Of a stretch of DNA of 64,000 bases, positions 11,220 through 22,740 are shown in pieces. A model generated the notes under the pieces. The model made no database searches, had not been told where the DNA came from, and was given only the letters and a program-made list of their open reading frames with translations. The position numbers and the translations under genes are program-made. Numbering within the stretch: the first letter of the stretch is position 1; each line of letters starts with the position of its first letter. Origin of the DNA: Anisodus tanguticus (lineage: Eukaryota > Streptophyta > Magnoliopsida > Solanales > Solanaceae); NCBI GenBank assembly GCA_034509755.1, contig CM067541.1:24044001-24108000 (forward strand), read 5' to 3'.

Positions 11220-12353
11220 CATGTCCTAAACTGGAATAGAAATGATATTCCTCGTTAACGAGGGTACATAGAAGCAATCATTCAACACTAAACAATAGCC
11301 AGAAGGTAAATTTAATCTATAAGTCCCTACGTGCTCAACAGCTACTTGTGCTCCGTTTCCAACACGTAGGTCTACCTCCCTTGGTCCAACCTTTCTGCTA
11401 TCAGTTAGCCCCTGCACATTTGTATAAATGTGTGAGCCACAAGCGGTATCTAATACCCATGAATGAGAGTTATTTATAGACATATTTATTTCAATGACGT
11501 ACATACCTTCTCCACCAAAGACAGGAGCACCTGGTGCTTTTCCTCCTCCTAGTGTTGTGCAGTCCTTCTTCCAATGCCCCTTCTTGTGGCAGTTGAGGCA
11601 TTCATCCTTAGCCGGATTTACCTTCTTCTTCACACCTCCCTTAGGCTTCATAGTTGAGGGTGCAACGACTGCTTTGCCCTTCTTCTTCTGCAATTCCTAG
11701 CTTTTCGGCTTGGGTCAGCTAGAAGAGCTCACCATGAGCACAGCTTTGCCTTTGGAGGTGGAAGACTCAAAGGTCTTGAGCATATTATACAGCTCTGGCA
11801 GAGTCGCCTTCATTCAATTCATATTGAAATTCACTATGAAGTTCTCAAAAGAACGTGGGAGAGAGTTCAGGATGAGAGTGGTAGCGACATTCTTTTCAAG
11901 CTTCGTTCCAATTGAAGCAAGCCTCTCTATCAGCCCTATCATCTTCAACTAATGCTGCGAGACCTGGCCCCCTTCATTGAGCTTACATTTAAAGAGTTCT
12001 ATTAGTAACTCATATTTCGTAGTTTGGGATTGTGAGTCATAGATACTCTTCAAGTGTTCGAGCATCTCATTGGGCTCCATGTTATCATGTTGTCTCTGAA
12101 GTTCCATAGACATGGAAGATAACATCACGCACTGCGCTAAAGTGGCATCATCTAGGTGTTTTTGGTAAGCTTCCTTATCAAAATAGGCATATTCAGCAGA
12201 GTTTGTCGCAGGGGCTGTTGGGAATACCATGTCCAACACGTATTCTATTTTCTCTTGTCTCTGCACTATTCACAAATTCCTTAGCTAGTTAAGGTAGTTC
12301 GGTCCAGTAAGTTTGTTCATCTCAATCAACATTTTCAACGATAAGCTCGACAT
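11220..12353 (-). pseudogene. B gag and protease
   Basis: The chosen start is the first ATG after the leader; two more in-frame ATGs follow within 36 bases, and MNKLTGPNYLN resembles the usual copia gag opening. Capsid-like sequence runs to about 11700. The CCHC knuckle CLNCHKKGHWKKDC lies near 11590, flanked by Lys-rich runs. The protease site reads WVLDTACGSHI near 11460, with Ala where Gly is usual. Six in-frame stops lie in the gag part. Frame is kept through the whole stretch and on into integrase. Confidence 0.8.
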
Positions 12354-13342
12354 CTTTAATAATCTGAAGAATTAGATATACTGGAAATCAAAATCAAAAT
12401 TTGTTTCCTATTATACACATTCGTTTAGGCTAATCAACATGGCCTTTTGTTTAATTAGCTCCCATTATTTTAATATACTTCTACGACCCCATGGTAGAAT
12501 ACAAACCTATTTTAATTGAGGTCATAATGGGCCAAGATCCAAGCCTATGCTATCTCCGCGTTTGCTTTGGCTGATAACTTCAATAACACATCTTGGTAGG
12601 TTCTAAACCAATTGCAAAACTTATTTCCAACTTTTGGTTGATCAAATATTACATTTAATCTTGCGTCCTTAGATTAGTCCGACACTTTGGCGCCAAGATT
12701 TGTCTAAGCAAGTCAACCCCATTAAATGACCGCGTTTATGTATCCAAGCAAATTTGGCCTTTGTGAGCAAACACTTTGGTGTAAATACCCACAAAAGTTT
12801 ATCGTTTACTTTTACATTAAAACACATCTATGAAAGCGTCTGGGTCCTCGTAGACTTAGAGCAAATGCTTTGGCATAAATACTCGTATCGCCGCAAAGGA
12901 CTTTGCACTCTAACACTTATAATGGACGACGCGTTTTAATTTAGACTTGTATTTAAAATTTTGGGGAACATTTTAATTCAGGGTTTTAACCAAGATTAAC
13001 TCTTTTACGCCATATCCAATATGACATCTGAACATCATGCAAAACTAATGACACATATAGTTGGAAACCGTCAACCCAATATACATGATATAAGATGGTT
13101 TAATCAAATACTGGGCGCCGCCTGGCCAGACAGTTATATCGGACGCTATTCTAGAAATGTCAAGGACAAACACTTTGACATTTAGCATATAAATAATATA
13201 CTTATCAATTATATTGTATAATAATAATCTTGGGTTAAACATTCTGAACTCTGAATTTTTTTTTCTAGACAGGTGGAGCCGCGACGCTAATCATTACAGT
13301 CGTGGCGCCACTAAGGCAGAAGCCTTTCGGCCTCTGCAAAAT

Positions 13343-13616
13343 GCATTAGCGCCGCGACGCTCCACCATGGAGCCGCGGCGCTGCAAGGGCAAAAACATTT
13401 CTGCTTCTGCAATTGCATTAGCGCCGCGACGCTCCACCATGGAGCCGCGGCACTGCAGAGGCAGAAATATTTTTGCTTCTGTAAATGCATTAGCACCGCG
13501 GCGCTCCACCATGGAGCCTCGACGCCTAATGTCCAGTGAGTCCAAGTTTTAAAACGAAGCATTAGCGCCGCGATGCTCCACCATGGAGCCGTGGCGCCTC
13601 CCTGAAACCCTAGCAA
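13343..13616 (-). repeat. 72-bp GC-rich hairpin tandem array
   Basis: The phrase GCATTAGCGCCGCG starts at 13343, 13415, 13487 and 13559 (with small changes), an exact 72-base period. Each unit contains a near-palindrome, GCTCCACCATGGAGC extended by GCGCCGCG on one side and CGCGGCGC on the other, able to fold into a stem of about 14 pairs. Because 72 is a multiple of 3, long open frames run through the array on both strands. I read these as accidental, not coding. The array lies in the leader of element B. Confidence 0.85.
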
Positions 13617-13692
13617 GCGCCGCGACACCCTACCATAGGGCCGCAACGCCCTACCATAGGGTCGCGTCGCCCTACCATAGGGCAGCGGCGCC
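13617..13692 (-). repeat. 21-bp GC-rich tandem array
   Basis: Three copies of a 21-base unit ending CCCTACCATAGGG follow the 72-bp array directly. The unit contains the palindrome CCCTACCATAGGG, analogous to the hairpin core of the larger units. The right-hand LTR has a related GCCCTAGGG motif near 14485. Confidence 0.75.
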
Positions 13693-14062
13693 GATGTCTT
13701 GAAAAACATTTCTGTGTTGATTTTCAAAATCGTTCAACCCCTAAATCCAATTTAGGGATCAATTCACATGTCCTTTATCATCACCCACTATTATCAATAA
13801 CTCCCATATCGACCATCATCCGTTCTTACTCGTTCTTAGCCGTGCACCATGCAATGAGCCGGACAATGCACTTTTGTCTTAGTTCGAGTTAGAGCGAAAT
13901 GGCTTCCTCGAGTTAGCGTAGGAGATAATTTAGGGTGATATCAAAAGGTCAACATTCATTCAAGACGTGTAGGATTTCAAGAAAACTCGTTTTAATCCAA
14001 TTTTTTGTTTAACCCATATTATTACTTTATTCAATTGTTATATAACCATTGAACCAACCTGG

Positions 14063-14074
14063 GCTTTGATACCA
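14063..14074 (-). other. Primer-binding site of B
   Basis: The sense strand reads TGGTATCAAAGC, one base from the canonical plant initiator-Met primer site TGGTATCAGAGC. It lies one base after the LTR end. It would prime minus-strand cDNA synthesis. Confidence 0.8.
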
Positions 14075-14075
14075 C

Positions 14076-15083
14076 TGTAGTATTTTGTTGGGTTCAAAAC
14101 AAGGCACAACGGAAGTTTAAAATTTTGTTTCTTACTTACCCCAACAACTTTTCTGGTATGGTTATACAACAATCAAACTTGTAACATAAAGCATAATACT
14201 TACAGGTTATAGTATCTGGAGTCTTTATCTACTATAAGGTGGACACGCGGTTGCCCTTCCGATTGCAAGCTCCAAGCTTCAATGTATTTCTCTTTCGCAA
14301 AGCTAGGAAATCCGACAGAGGTTCGAGAGAGTTTTAATTCTAAGTCTCTAAGGCTTAGAATGATAATCTAATATTAGTATATGAATAATGAAAAGAATGC
14401 CTCTATTTATAGTTGAAAAATAGTTCAAAACCGGATTAGTGTTTGACCTTGAGCCTGGCCAAAAATTCGAGGCAGAGGCGCCGCGGCCCTAGGGTATGGG
14501 CGCCGTGGTGCTCGACGTGCTCCTGCACTGTGTCAATTTATTTTCTGCGCATTCTTAATTAAATCCAAAATCCAATTTTGACTTAATTAAAATAATTATT
14601 ATTCATTTAAATATCTTGATTCTAAATAGAACATTTAATTTACTCTCTTAATACATCCTTAGATCGAACGGACAATCGACATAGTGCGACCCTACATGCC
14701 TTTTCATATCGACATTAATCAAATTAAGGTCTACGCGGAACTCCTAGACGGCGCCGCAAGACGAACTCAATATATGAAGTACGTTTACGCGAATCCAGTA
14801 AACTTAACCTTTATGTGGTAAGATAAAATCCTTTCATTCACGACACACCCGATCAAGCTTAGGATTTGTCAAGTGTTTATCCAAATGGCTTAATCAATGT
14901 ATCTCATCTATATTAGTTGACAACTAGACCATATTCTAAATACGTCTATTGCGTTGGCCAACGACTTAGTCAACCTAATATCACTAAGAATTCGAGTGTT
15001 CTATCTCATATATACATTCGAGGAATGAATCCTAATTTTGGCTCAAGTACCACCTTTAATTCACATCGTAATGTACCAAATCA
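14076..15083 (-). repeat. B 5' LTR, truncated
   Basis: Matches 6639-7650 of the 3' LTR closely over about 1 kb, then stops near GTACCAAAT. The U3 start, about 520 bases, is missing, so the element has lost its upstream promoter region and outer boundary. It contains the same GC-rich stretch as the other LTR (GGCGCCGCGG near 14480). Confidence 0.85.
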
Positions 15084-15345
15084 TCCGCATAGATAGGAGT
15101 GTCCAAGACACTATATCAGAACCCCAACAATTCAAAGGAAGATTTGACTAGTATTATTGAAGTTATAATCTGTCACCCATGCTTTAGCTATAATTGGTCG
15201 GTTGTTGATGGTATGAGGGCCCCTATACAGTATTGCATCCACGGCCATACCGACAGCCGTGGATGGCAGTAGCACCTCTTGTCCACCAAGAGTGAAATGT
15301 TTTGCCAATGGAATAGGAGAGAGAGCTCTTATTCTATCCTCTCAA
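15084..15345 (-). other. Unrecognised coding-like stretch
   Basis: After the truncated LTR one minus-strand frame stays open for about 65 codons (15345 to about 15150) with unbiased, protein-like composition, including PLAKHFTLGG and NRPIIAKAWVTDYNF. It has no start codon of its own and ends at a TGA. It could be an exon remnant of a host gene or part of another repeat. I do not recognise the family. Confidence 0.3.
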
Positions 15346-15360
15346 ATGAAACATCATTTA

Positions 15361-15392
15361 TATATATATATATTTATTTATTTATTTATCTA
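15361..15392. repeat. TA / TTTA microsatellite
   Basis: A short run of TA dinucleotides passes into TTTA units. Simple repeat without other signal. Confidence 0.8.
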
Positions 15393-15814
15393 TTTGTAAA
15401 GAGTTTTTTCTATTTATTTTGGGATGAACTTTTAAATGTTTAGCTCGTTCTATTTCCTTCGTCTAAACAATCAATAAGTAAGAGGGGGAAATTGTAAAAC
15501 AACTCTAGTTTGTAGAGGTTTGAGAGAAAAAAAAATATAGCCTGGTTGATTTTACTCCTATAACCAAAGGTAAGAAGAATTCTACTAACAATACCAAGAT
15601 AAGTAAATAGATAGGTTGATTTTTACTTTAAAAAAAATATTTTAATCACCCGTAAATATTGTCCTAATATTCAGAAAATTTAAAACATTAATAATTATCT
15701 TTTGTCTAACTACCACAATCTAGATTAGAAATGTGAAAGAATATAATTATTTTTCCTTATCTACCAAAGATCTTTTTTCATATACCAAAAAGGAAACAAA
15801 CTAAATTCAAGTCC

Positions 15815-15822
15815 TATAAATA
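15815..15822 (+). promoter_or_regulatory. TATA box upstream of SKP1-like pseudogene
   Basis: TATAAATA lies about 100 bases before the ATG of the SKP1-like frame, the usual distance for a plant gene with a 60-70 base leader. Its presence argues against a processed (promoterless) copy, since a retrocopy would normally not carry its TATA box. Confidence 0.5.
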
Positions 15823-15913
15823 CTCCTTCAACTTCCCTTTCTCAATTCAATACACACCTTTTGGGTCTAGGGCTTTATTCCTCTTGATTTCTCCCAAATT
15901 TATCATCAATTGA

Positions 15914-16345
15914 ATGGCTTCATTATCAGAAACGCAACAAAAAAAAATGTTGATACTGAAATCCTTCGACGAATTCGAATTCGAATTGGAGGAATCCATC
16001 GCCGTTCAATCTGGAACCATAAAAATATGATGGAGGATTATTTCAGTATCATTCCACTCTAAAACGTCGATAGCCAAACCCTAATCAAAATTATTGAATA
16101 TATGAAGAAGCACGCCGAGAAGACTGCTTCGAATGAAAAAGAAATCAAAGATTTTGACAAGAAATTCGTGAAGACTACCTTCGACGACCTGTTTGAACTT
16201 GTATCAGCTACAAATTACCTTCACATTAGCACATTGATGGATCTCTTGTGTCAGTCGATTGATGATAGAATTAAGAACAAATCGCCGGTGGTTGTTCGAA
16301 AGATATTCAATGTCACATGTGATTACACTCAAGATTATAGCAATT
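15914..16345 (+). pseudogene. SKP1-like pseudogene (SCF adaptor)
   Basis: SKP1 proteins link cullin 1 to F-box proteins in SCF ubiquitin ligases. The N-terminal part (ESIAVQSGTIK) matches the SKP1 POZ fold. The middle (TLIKIIEYMKKHAEK, IKDFDKKFVK) and the C-terminal helices (FELVSATNYLHISTLMDLLC, RKIFNVTCDYT) follow SKP1 in order. A one-base shift near 16025 and a TAA near 16068 break the frame. The last residues expected after the T-x-E-E-E stretch are replaced by unrelated sequence with a 17-base direct repeat. Plant genomes have many SKP1-like copies; this one is decayed and has its own TATA box. Confidence 0.75.
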
Positions 16346-17289
16346 GTGGTTCGGGTTTTTTAGTTTTACTGCTAATAGAGTATAGCAATTGTGGTTCTTA
16401 TTAATTATTTCAGGTTAAATTTAGAGATTTATGTTAAAAAATTCTAATTTAGATACCATCAATTGTGTTTCGTAATTAATTTCACTATCAATACTTAGAA
16501 GATAAATTAAATACATAAAGAGTATGATCAAACATAATCGCAGGGGTCATAACTCATCTATCAAGGTGGAAAGGAAGAATATAATTGCATTGGATTATAC
16601 AAGCGTATGGTTATTAATTGATTAAATACATATACAAACACTTCAAATTAATATTAACTATTAAACAAATAATTTAACTATGTTAGTGACTAGATACACA
16701 CTTCTTATTGATAAAAGTCTTATCTCGTAAACGGCTGGATCTTTTAAATCTATCCAATGAGTTAACAAGTGAATGAAGAATGATACGTGCCATTTAAAAC
16801 AAGAAAAGGAAAAGCGAAAGCAAAATGAAACTTTTAATTTTAAAAAGAATAGTAGAATATACCCCCCCACCCCTTTAAAATAGTGGTTGATCGTCCAAAA
16901 ATATCAGCGAAGCATCATTGTTTTAATTAGCCTTTACCTGACCAACTACTTAATACTACACATGCTCATCAAATAACGCATTTTAGCTTTCTTCAAAATT
17001 TGGCCCTAACTGTTCGGCTGATTGCCACGCGTCACCCGCTCGTCCACTACAACCCTTAAGCCCTCGCCCTCGTTGTTGTTCAACGACACTTATATCTTCA
17101 GGTCATCGGCACTCGACCACCATTGACGGCTCTTTCCCCCTTATTCCTTTTTTTCATCAGTTTATTTATCATAGTTGGAATCAAAATACTATAGTTATTA
17201 AATTCAATATTTTTTTGCTGGAACAAAGGAAATTTTATAGCTGAAATTTAAAGGAGTGCGTGCATAGTTACTGAACTGAAATAGATCTA
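16346..17289. other. Intergenic, nothing recognised
   Basis: AT-rich sequence with a short C-run near 16863. Short open frames show no family resemblance. A mildly GC-richer part (17020-17160) has no coding pattern I can support. Confidence 0.6.
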
Positions 17290-17795
17290 AACGATGCTAT
17301 CTCTAAAATATCATTGTTCAACAACATAATCAAAGGTAAGAAGGGTCATCCCAAAAAATAGATTTTCCTAGTTCTCGTGCCTCTGCCTCTTTCCCAAATT
17401 CAGCTTAGCATATGTGGCCACCTTTTTGGCTTTTCTATAGGTGTAGTGCACTATTCGATTCCCTATTGCTTTTATTAGGAACCTGCAATCAAATAGGAGA
17501 TTCTTGTGACTTCTTGATTATTGTTCCATTCATGAGATGACTGACCAATACTTGCGAATCTACTTTCACGACTAGTGGAAATGAATTTTTCGTGAAGGCT
17601 AGTTTCAATATCTTTAATAAGGCTTGAATTTATGCATGTAAGGCTGAATGAGTTGTGATGTATGTTGCAAAATCTTATGTCCATGATCTTGAGTCTTTTA
17701 TAACTTCATCTGCTCCTCCATTGTTAGTACTAGGGTTGTAAGCCCCATCTATGTTTAGTTTGTAGTGCGGAGGAGGAGGTTTTTCCCAATGAATT
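17290..17795 (-). pseudogene. RNase H-like (RVT_3) fragment, probably LINE
   Basis: The minus strand reads HWEKPPPPHYKLNIDGAYNP followed by a GGA stretch (17790-17730), then LVVKVDSQVLVSHLMNGT near 17550, then YRKA..A-A-KLNLG near 17420. These are the conserved blocks of the plant RNase H domain at the end of LINE ORF2 (KxNxDGA, VxxDS, YRxxNxxAD). Several stops are present. Its upstream part is cut by the A2 LTR and is not found beyond the other LTR. A host RNase H-like gene fragment is an alternative. Confidence 0.6.
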
Positions 17796-18854
17796 TGGTT
17801 GGAAATTTGCCTTTGGCGGGAGTTGCAACCGACCAACTTTAACGGCTTAAACACTAGTGTTACGCATGTTGGAGAATCCGGTTCTTCACACATGCATGAT
17901 CTACTAAGTACGTAGATAACCGTAGGGCCAAGAATCGTCAAATTTCGTTGAGAAATGAAAGAGATATTGGTCAACGAAGTGAGGTGTTTGAAGCATGGAA
18001 AAGTGTGGTATGGGATCAATTCTCCCACATCGGTGGAGGAAGAAAGAATTGTTTTGTTTATAAGACTCAAAATTGGTTTGGGGTTTGGGACACCAAGGGG
18101 TATCCCATGTGTTTAAAGGAGGGAGGACCTAGATGTGCTTCGGTTCGAGAAAAGCCCACACGGGCGCCGCCGCCCGTCCGGTTCCGGTTTCGCAGGGCAC
18201 GGCTTCTTATGATATTATCTTTTTGGACCAGAATTCTTTCATATGTACAGTTTGGTCCCTGAAGTTTCAAGAAAGTCAGAATTGGGCAGAGAGATCAGAA
18301 ACGCCACAACACTCAATTCAGCCATTTATTTTGGATGAATTACTCTTCCTAAATGGCCAATCCGTTGCTCATCTTCACCATTTATTTTGGTGGTATTACT
18401 ACCTCCATAATGGCCATTACTTGGCCAATAATGACACTTATGGTGGCAGTTCAACAACCCCTCCTTCACCTAAATAAAGAACCCCTTGCACCATTGTTGA
18501 GCTACTCCAAACACGAAAATACACAAACAGAAACTGATTTCAGTTCTTCCTACAACTTCAAAGTATCATTTCATTACTCAAAATTCTTCACGGTAACACT
18601 TGAGTTTCCTTTGCTCAATTGTTCCATTGCTGTTTTATCTTGGGAGACAATTGTCCTGGACGTATAAAGGATACATACGGGGCAATATTATCTTAAAGAC
18701 AGAGTGCAACACTCGACTCAGCATACACAAAACAGTTCCAATTTTCTTGTTCAACATAATTGTAATTTCAGTTTGTTGTTGAATTGTAATTTCAGTTTTT
18801 CTATTACTTAGCAGTTACTTGTAATTTCCATTTCCTGCACCTTTGTAACCAACA
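17796..18854 (+). repeat. A2 5' LTR
   Basis: About 1059 bases. The start is TGGTTGG (one base more than the TGTTGG of the other copies) and the end is CCAACA. It is similar to the 3' LTR along its whole length with scattered substitutions. The TATA position reads TAAATAAA near 18471, weaker than in the 3' LTR. It is followed by ACTTTAAGACAA, as in A1, and not by an initiator-Met primer site. Confidence 0.8.
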
Positions 18855-18892
18855 ACTTTAAGACAATATTTGTTTACTGTAACTGCTGTAAC

Positions 18893-19950
18893 ATGGCTGG
18901 AAACAAGAATGATGTGTTGCTGCTACTGCTGCTGCCTCTCAAGGCAACGTTGCTGCCTTCCCCGCCATCGCCGCTGCGGCCAAGGCGCAAGAACTCGTCG
19001 CCTTCACTGCTGTTGCCGCTACTGTTCAAGGCAGCAACTCCGCTGCCTTCCCGACTGCTGGTGCTCCACCTTCTGCCTCACACCACCATCATCGCCGTGA
19101 AAAATTCATGAGATCAGAATTTAAGAGATGTCAGCAAAAGATGTTGTTCTACTTAACAGTTATGGGCATGGCCCGGTTCCTAACGGAAGATCCTCCACAA
19201 GCTGGAGATGAAATGGACTCTTCGCCTGCTGAAACGGGTGAAGAGGGCCTTGGTATCCATGTCATTAACGGCATGAAGATGGTTCTTGATGCGTGGAATC
19301 ATAGCGATTTCATGTGTAAGAATTACATACTGAACTGCTTGGCAGACCCTCTTTACACGGTCTATTGCACCGTTGGCACTGCCAAAGAGCTGTGGGAAAA
19401 ACTGCAAAAGAAGTACGACGCACAAGATGCGGGTACTAAGAAGTTCATCATTGGGAAATTTCTAAAATTCCAAATGGTGGATAGTAAGACAGTGATGTCC
19501 CAAGTCCAGGAATTCCAAATGATTTTACATCACCTGGATTTGGAAGGAATGAAACCAAACGATCAGTTTTTGGTTGCATCGCTGATTAAAAAGTTACCTC
19601 CTTCGTGGAATGAGTTACTTAAAACTCAAGACAAAGGAGATGACCTTTGAAGAGCTTATTATTAAACTCCAAATCCAGGAACATAATAAGAAGACCTTGC
19701 CAAGGGGTAGACAACCTGCTGAGGCAAAGGCGAATCTGGATGAGGCCAAAGGGAACTCAAGCAAGAAGCGGAAGTTCCAGAAAGACGGCAAGGCCCACGC
19801 AGCGGAGATGTTCAGAGGTAACAGTCACCACTGTTGGAAACCTGGTCATAGGATCAAGGAATGCCGCAAGCTCAAGACTGAGCACAACAGAAAGCCAAGT
19901 CTAAAGGCAAGGCGCATGCTAACGTCGTCAAGGACACGCTCCTGGATGAC
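18893..19950 (+). pseudogene. A2 gag with damaged zinc knuckle
   Basis: The start ATG and an Ala/Gln/Gly-rich leader are in different frames (shift near 18910). The capsid part is open from about 18913 to 19650 and includes TAKELWEKLQKKYDAQD. A further shift puts the nucleocapsid in another frame: the knuckle reads SHHCWKPGHRIKEC, having lost its first cysteine and a glycine. A third shift near 19950 leads into the protease. The capsid is about 95 percent of the matching A1 part by eye. Confidence 0.75.
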
Positions 19951-21310
19951 ATGATCGAGGAATTCTCTACAGTGGTGCTAGAAGCCAACTTGGTTGAGAA
20001 TCCGATGCAGTGGTGGATGGACACAAGTGCTACCAGACACATCTGTTATAACAAAGATGCCTTCTCCACGTACACACTAATCATCGACAAGAATTTGTTC
20101 ATGGGCAACAACGCTTCGTCCGACGTGCTGAGGGTAGGAAAAGTGGTCCTGAAGATGACTTCCGGTAAGGAGCTCACTCTGAAGGAAGTGATGCACGTCC
20201 AAGAGATTATAAGAAATTTAATTTCTGGACCTTTATTGGTTAATGCTGGTTTTAGGCTAGTGTTTGAATCCAATAAGTTTGTACTCACTAAGAATGGCAC
20301 ATTTGTGGGGAGAGGCTTCGTCTGTGAAGGCCTCTTCAAAGTGAATGCCATTTCTGTAATGCGTCCAAGTAATAAAGTTGAACCTTCTTCTTATTTGCTT
20401 GAGTCTTCTAATTTATGGCATTATAGATTAGGACACGTTAACTACAAGTCTATCCAAAGGCTAGTAAAGATGGAGTTATTGCTGTCTATCGACGTAAACC
20501 CTCAACATAAGTGTGAGGTATGCGTAGAGGCAAAACTCACCAAGCTTCCTTTTCGATCCATCGAAAGGAATACCGCTCCTCTAGAACTTATTCAGACAGA
20601 TATATGTGATTTGAAGTTCGCACAATCTTTAGGGGGGAACAAGTACTTTGTGACATTCATTGATGATATCACAAGGTATTGTTACCTTTCCTTGTTGAAA
20701 AGTAAGGATGAATCCTTTGAAGCGTTCCGACGTTACAAAGCAGAAGTTAAGAACCAACTAAGCTTACGGATTAAATCCATTCGTAGCGATAGAGGGGGGG
20801 AATATGTAGCGCCATTTGAGGAATACTGTGCCCAAGAAGGCATTATTCATCAAACGACGGCTCCATACTCGCCTCAATCGAACTGTGTGGCAGAACGTAA
20901 GAACCGCACATTGAAGGAAATGATGAATGCCTTGCTTATCAATTCCGGTCTTCCCCAAAATATGTGGGGAGAAGCCGTCCTTACCGCTAATACGATTCTT
21001 AACAGAGTCCCACATAAAGGTAAGGACAAAACTCCATATGAATCATGGAAAGGAAAGAAACCCACCTACAAATACTTTAAGGTGTGGGGTTGTTTGGCAA
21101 AGGTTGAAGTACCCAAGCCAAAGCAGGTCAAGATTGTGCCTAAGACTGTAGATTGCATATTCATCGGATATGCAAATAATAGTAGTCTTATCGCTTCTTA
21201 GTGCATAAGTCAGTTATTCCAGATATCCACCAGGGTACAATTATGGAATCAAGGAATGCTCTATTCTTTGAAGGCACCTTTCCTAGAAAGGAAAAAGACA
21301 TAACCTCTTG
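19951..21310 (+). pseudogene. A2 protease and integrase
   Basis: The longest open frame in the window (416 codons) covers the protease site WWMDTSATRH (Ser where Gly is usual), the pre-integrase stretch LWHYRLGHVNYKS with CEVC, and the integrase core: TDICDL, TFIDDITRYCY, SDRGGEY, AERKNRTLKEM and ILNRVPHKG. This gives D, D and E of the catalytic triad in place. A shift at about 21185 ends the frame inside GYANNSS and destroys the link to RT. Confidence 0.85.
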
Positions 21311-22740
21311 CAAATGAAGTTATGCACAAAGCTCTCAAGAACCGGGAGTCGTTGACGGCCCGGATCTAGATGATCCAGATCTAGCGGATCTCGAGGTGGT
21401 TGAACATCCGGAATCTAGTGTTCCAGATTCTCAGAACTTGGAGACTCCAGAGATGGATCTAAGGTGAAGTAAAAGGGCCAGGAAGGATAAATCCTTCGGT
21501 CCAGACTTTGTAGCTTATATGGTTAATGATGAACCAAGGACAATTGCTAAGGCGTTGTCAACTCCAGAAGCACTGCTTTGGAAAGAAGTTATTGAGAGTG
21601 AAATAGGCTCCATTCTGCATAACCATACTTGGGAGTTGGTTGATCTTTCTCCGGGAAATAAACCGTTGGGTTGTAAATAGATACTCAAACAGAAATACAA
21701 AGCAAATGGGTCTATAGACAAGTACAAGGCCAGGTTGGTAGTCAAGGGCTATCGGCAGACAGAAGGATTTGACTACTTTGACACATACTCCCCGGTATCC
21801 CGGATGACATCCATATGGGTATTCATTGCGATCGCAGCTTTGCGTGACCTTGAGATACATCAAATGGATGTCAAGACAGCCTTCCTAAATGGTGATTTGG
21901 AAGAAGAAATTTATATGGACCAACCCGAGGGGTATGTGGTTCAAGGGCAAGAGAAGAAAGTCTGTCGACTTGTCAAATCTCTGTACGGGCTGAAACAAGC
22001 CCCGAAGCAATGGCACGAAAAATTTGACAGTACTCTACTATCGAAGGGTTTCGCCATTAATGAGTGTGATAAATGTGTCTACACGAAAGGTAACTCTGAC
22101 TCGTTTGTTATGATATGCCTGTATGTAGACGACATGTTAATCACATGAAGCAGTCCTAGGGTAATCCTAGAGACTAAGAACATGTTGAAACAATGCTTCG
22201 ACATGAAGGATATGGGTATCGCAGATGTCATCCTAGGGATTAAAATCTCTAAGACGTCTGACGGACTGGTCTTATCTCAGTCTCACTACTTCGAGGATGT
22301 TTTGAGAAAGTTTGAGATGTTAGACAGTTCACCGATAAAGTCACCAATGGATACAAATCAAAAGCTTGATAAAAATCTTGGTGCACCTTTATACTAGGAG
22401 CGATATGCACATGTGATTGGTAGTTTGATGTATATAACAAACTGCACCCGACCTGATATTGCTTATGCAGTCAATAAGTTGGCTAGGTTCACCCAAAATC
22501 CGAGTGATAATCACTGGAAGGCGTTGAATCGGGTATTACAATACCTGAAATACATGTTAACTTTCGGGTTACACTATTCGAGATATCCCAGCATTTGTAC
22601 TAGAGGGTACGGTGATGCAAACCGGATATCCGATATAGAGAACACCAAGTCCACCGGTGGGTATATATTTTTACAATTGGTGGTGGGGCTGTGTCTTGAA
22701 AATCCTCTAAGCAAACTTGCATCGCCCGATCCACAATAGA
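21311..22740 (+). pseudogene. A2 reverse transcriptase
   Basis: Acidic linker to about 21560, then RVT_2: WELVDLSPGNK, KARLVVKGYRQTEGFDYFDT, IHQMDVKTAFLNGD, LVKSLYGLKQAPKQW and the intact catalytic loop YVDDM near 22125, followed by LGIKISKTSDG. Stops lie near 21465, 21678, 22146 and 22395, most in otherwise well kept frame. So the active site survives but the protein cannot be read through. Confidence 0.8.

Larger units (their letters stand above)
12354..14062 (-). other. B leader / 5' untranslated region
   Basis: An unusually long stretch (about 1.7 kb) between primer site and gag. The gag-proximal kilobase shows nothing I recognise beyond short open frames without family resemblance. The LTR-proximal part holds the 72-bp and 21-bp GC-rich tandem arrays. 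A long leader may carry packaging or dimerisation signals, but that is inference. Confidence 0.6.
6639..15083 (-). mobile_element. Ty1/copia retrotransposon B
   Basis: A large minus-strand copia: truncated 5' LTR (right), initiator-Met-type primer site, a 1.7 kb leader with GC-rich tandem repeats, gag-PR-IN-RT-RH, polypurine tract and 3' LTR (left). Codons from gag start (12353) to about 8889 stay in one frame, broken by about fifteen in-frame stops rather than indels, so the copy decayed mainly by point changes. It belongs to a different family from A: LTRs, zinc knuckle and protease wording all differ. No target duplication can be tested because the right LTR has lost its outer 0.5 kb. Confidence 0.85.

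Noticed and set aside
13343..13692. Regularly spaced repeats that could suggest a CRISPR array
   Set aside because: The whole 72-base unit is repeated, including the part that would be spacer, no cas genes are near, and the setting is a plant retrotransposon.
13214..13727. Long, repetitive open frames on both strands (up to 138 codons)
   Set aside because: They only follow the 72-bp tandem array, whose length is a multiple of three; different frames are all open and none resembles a protein.
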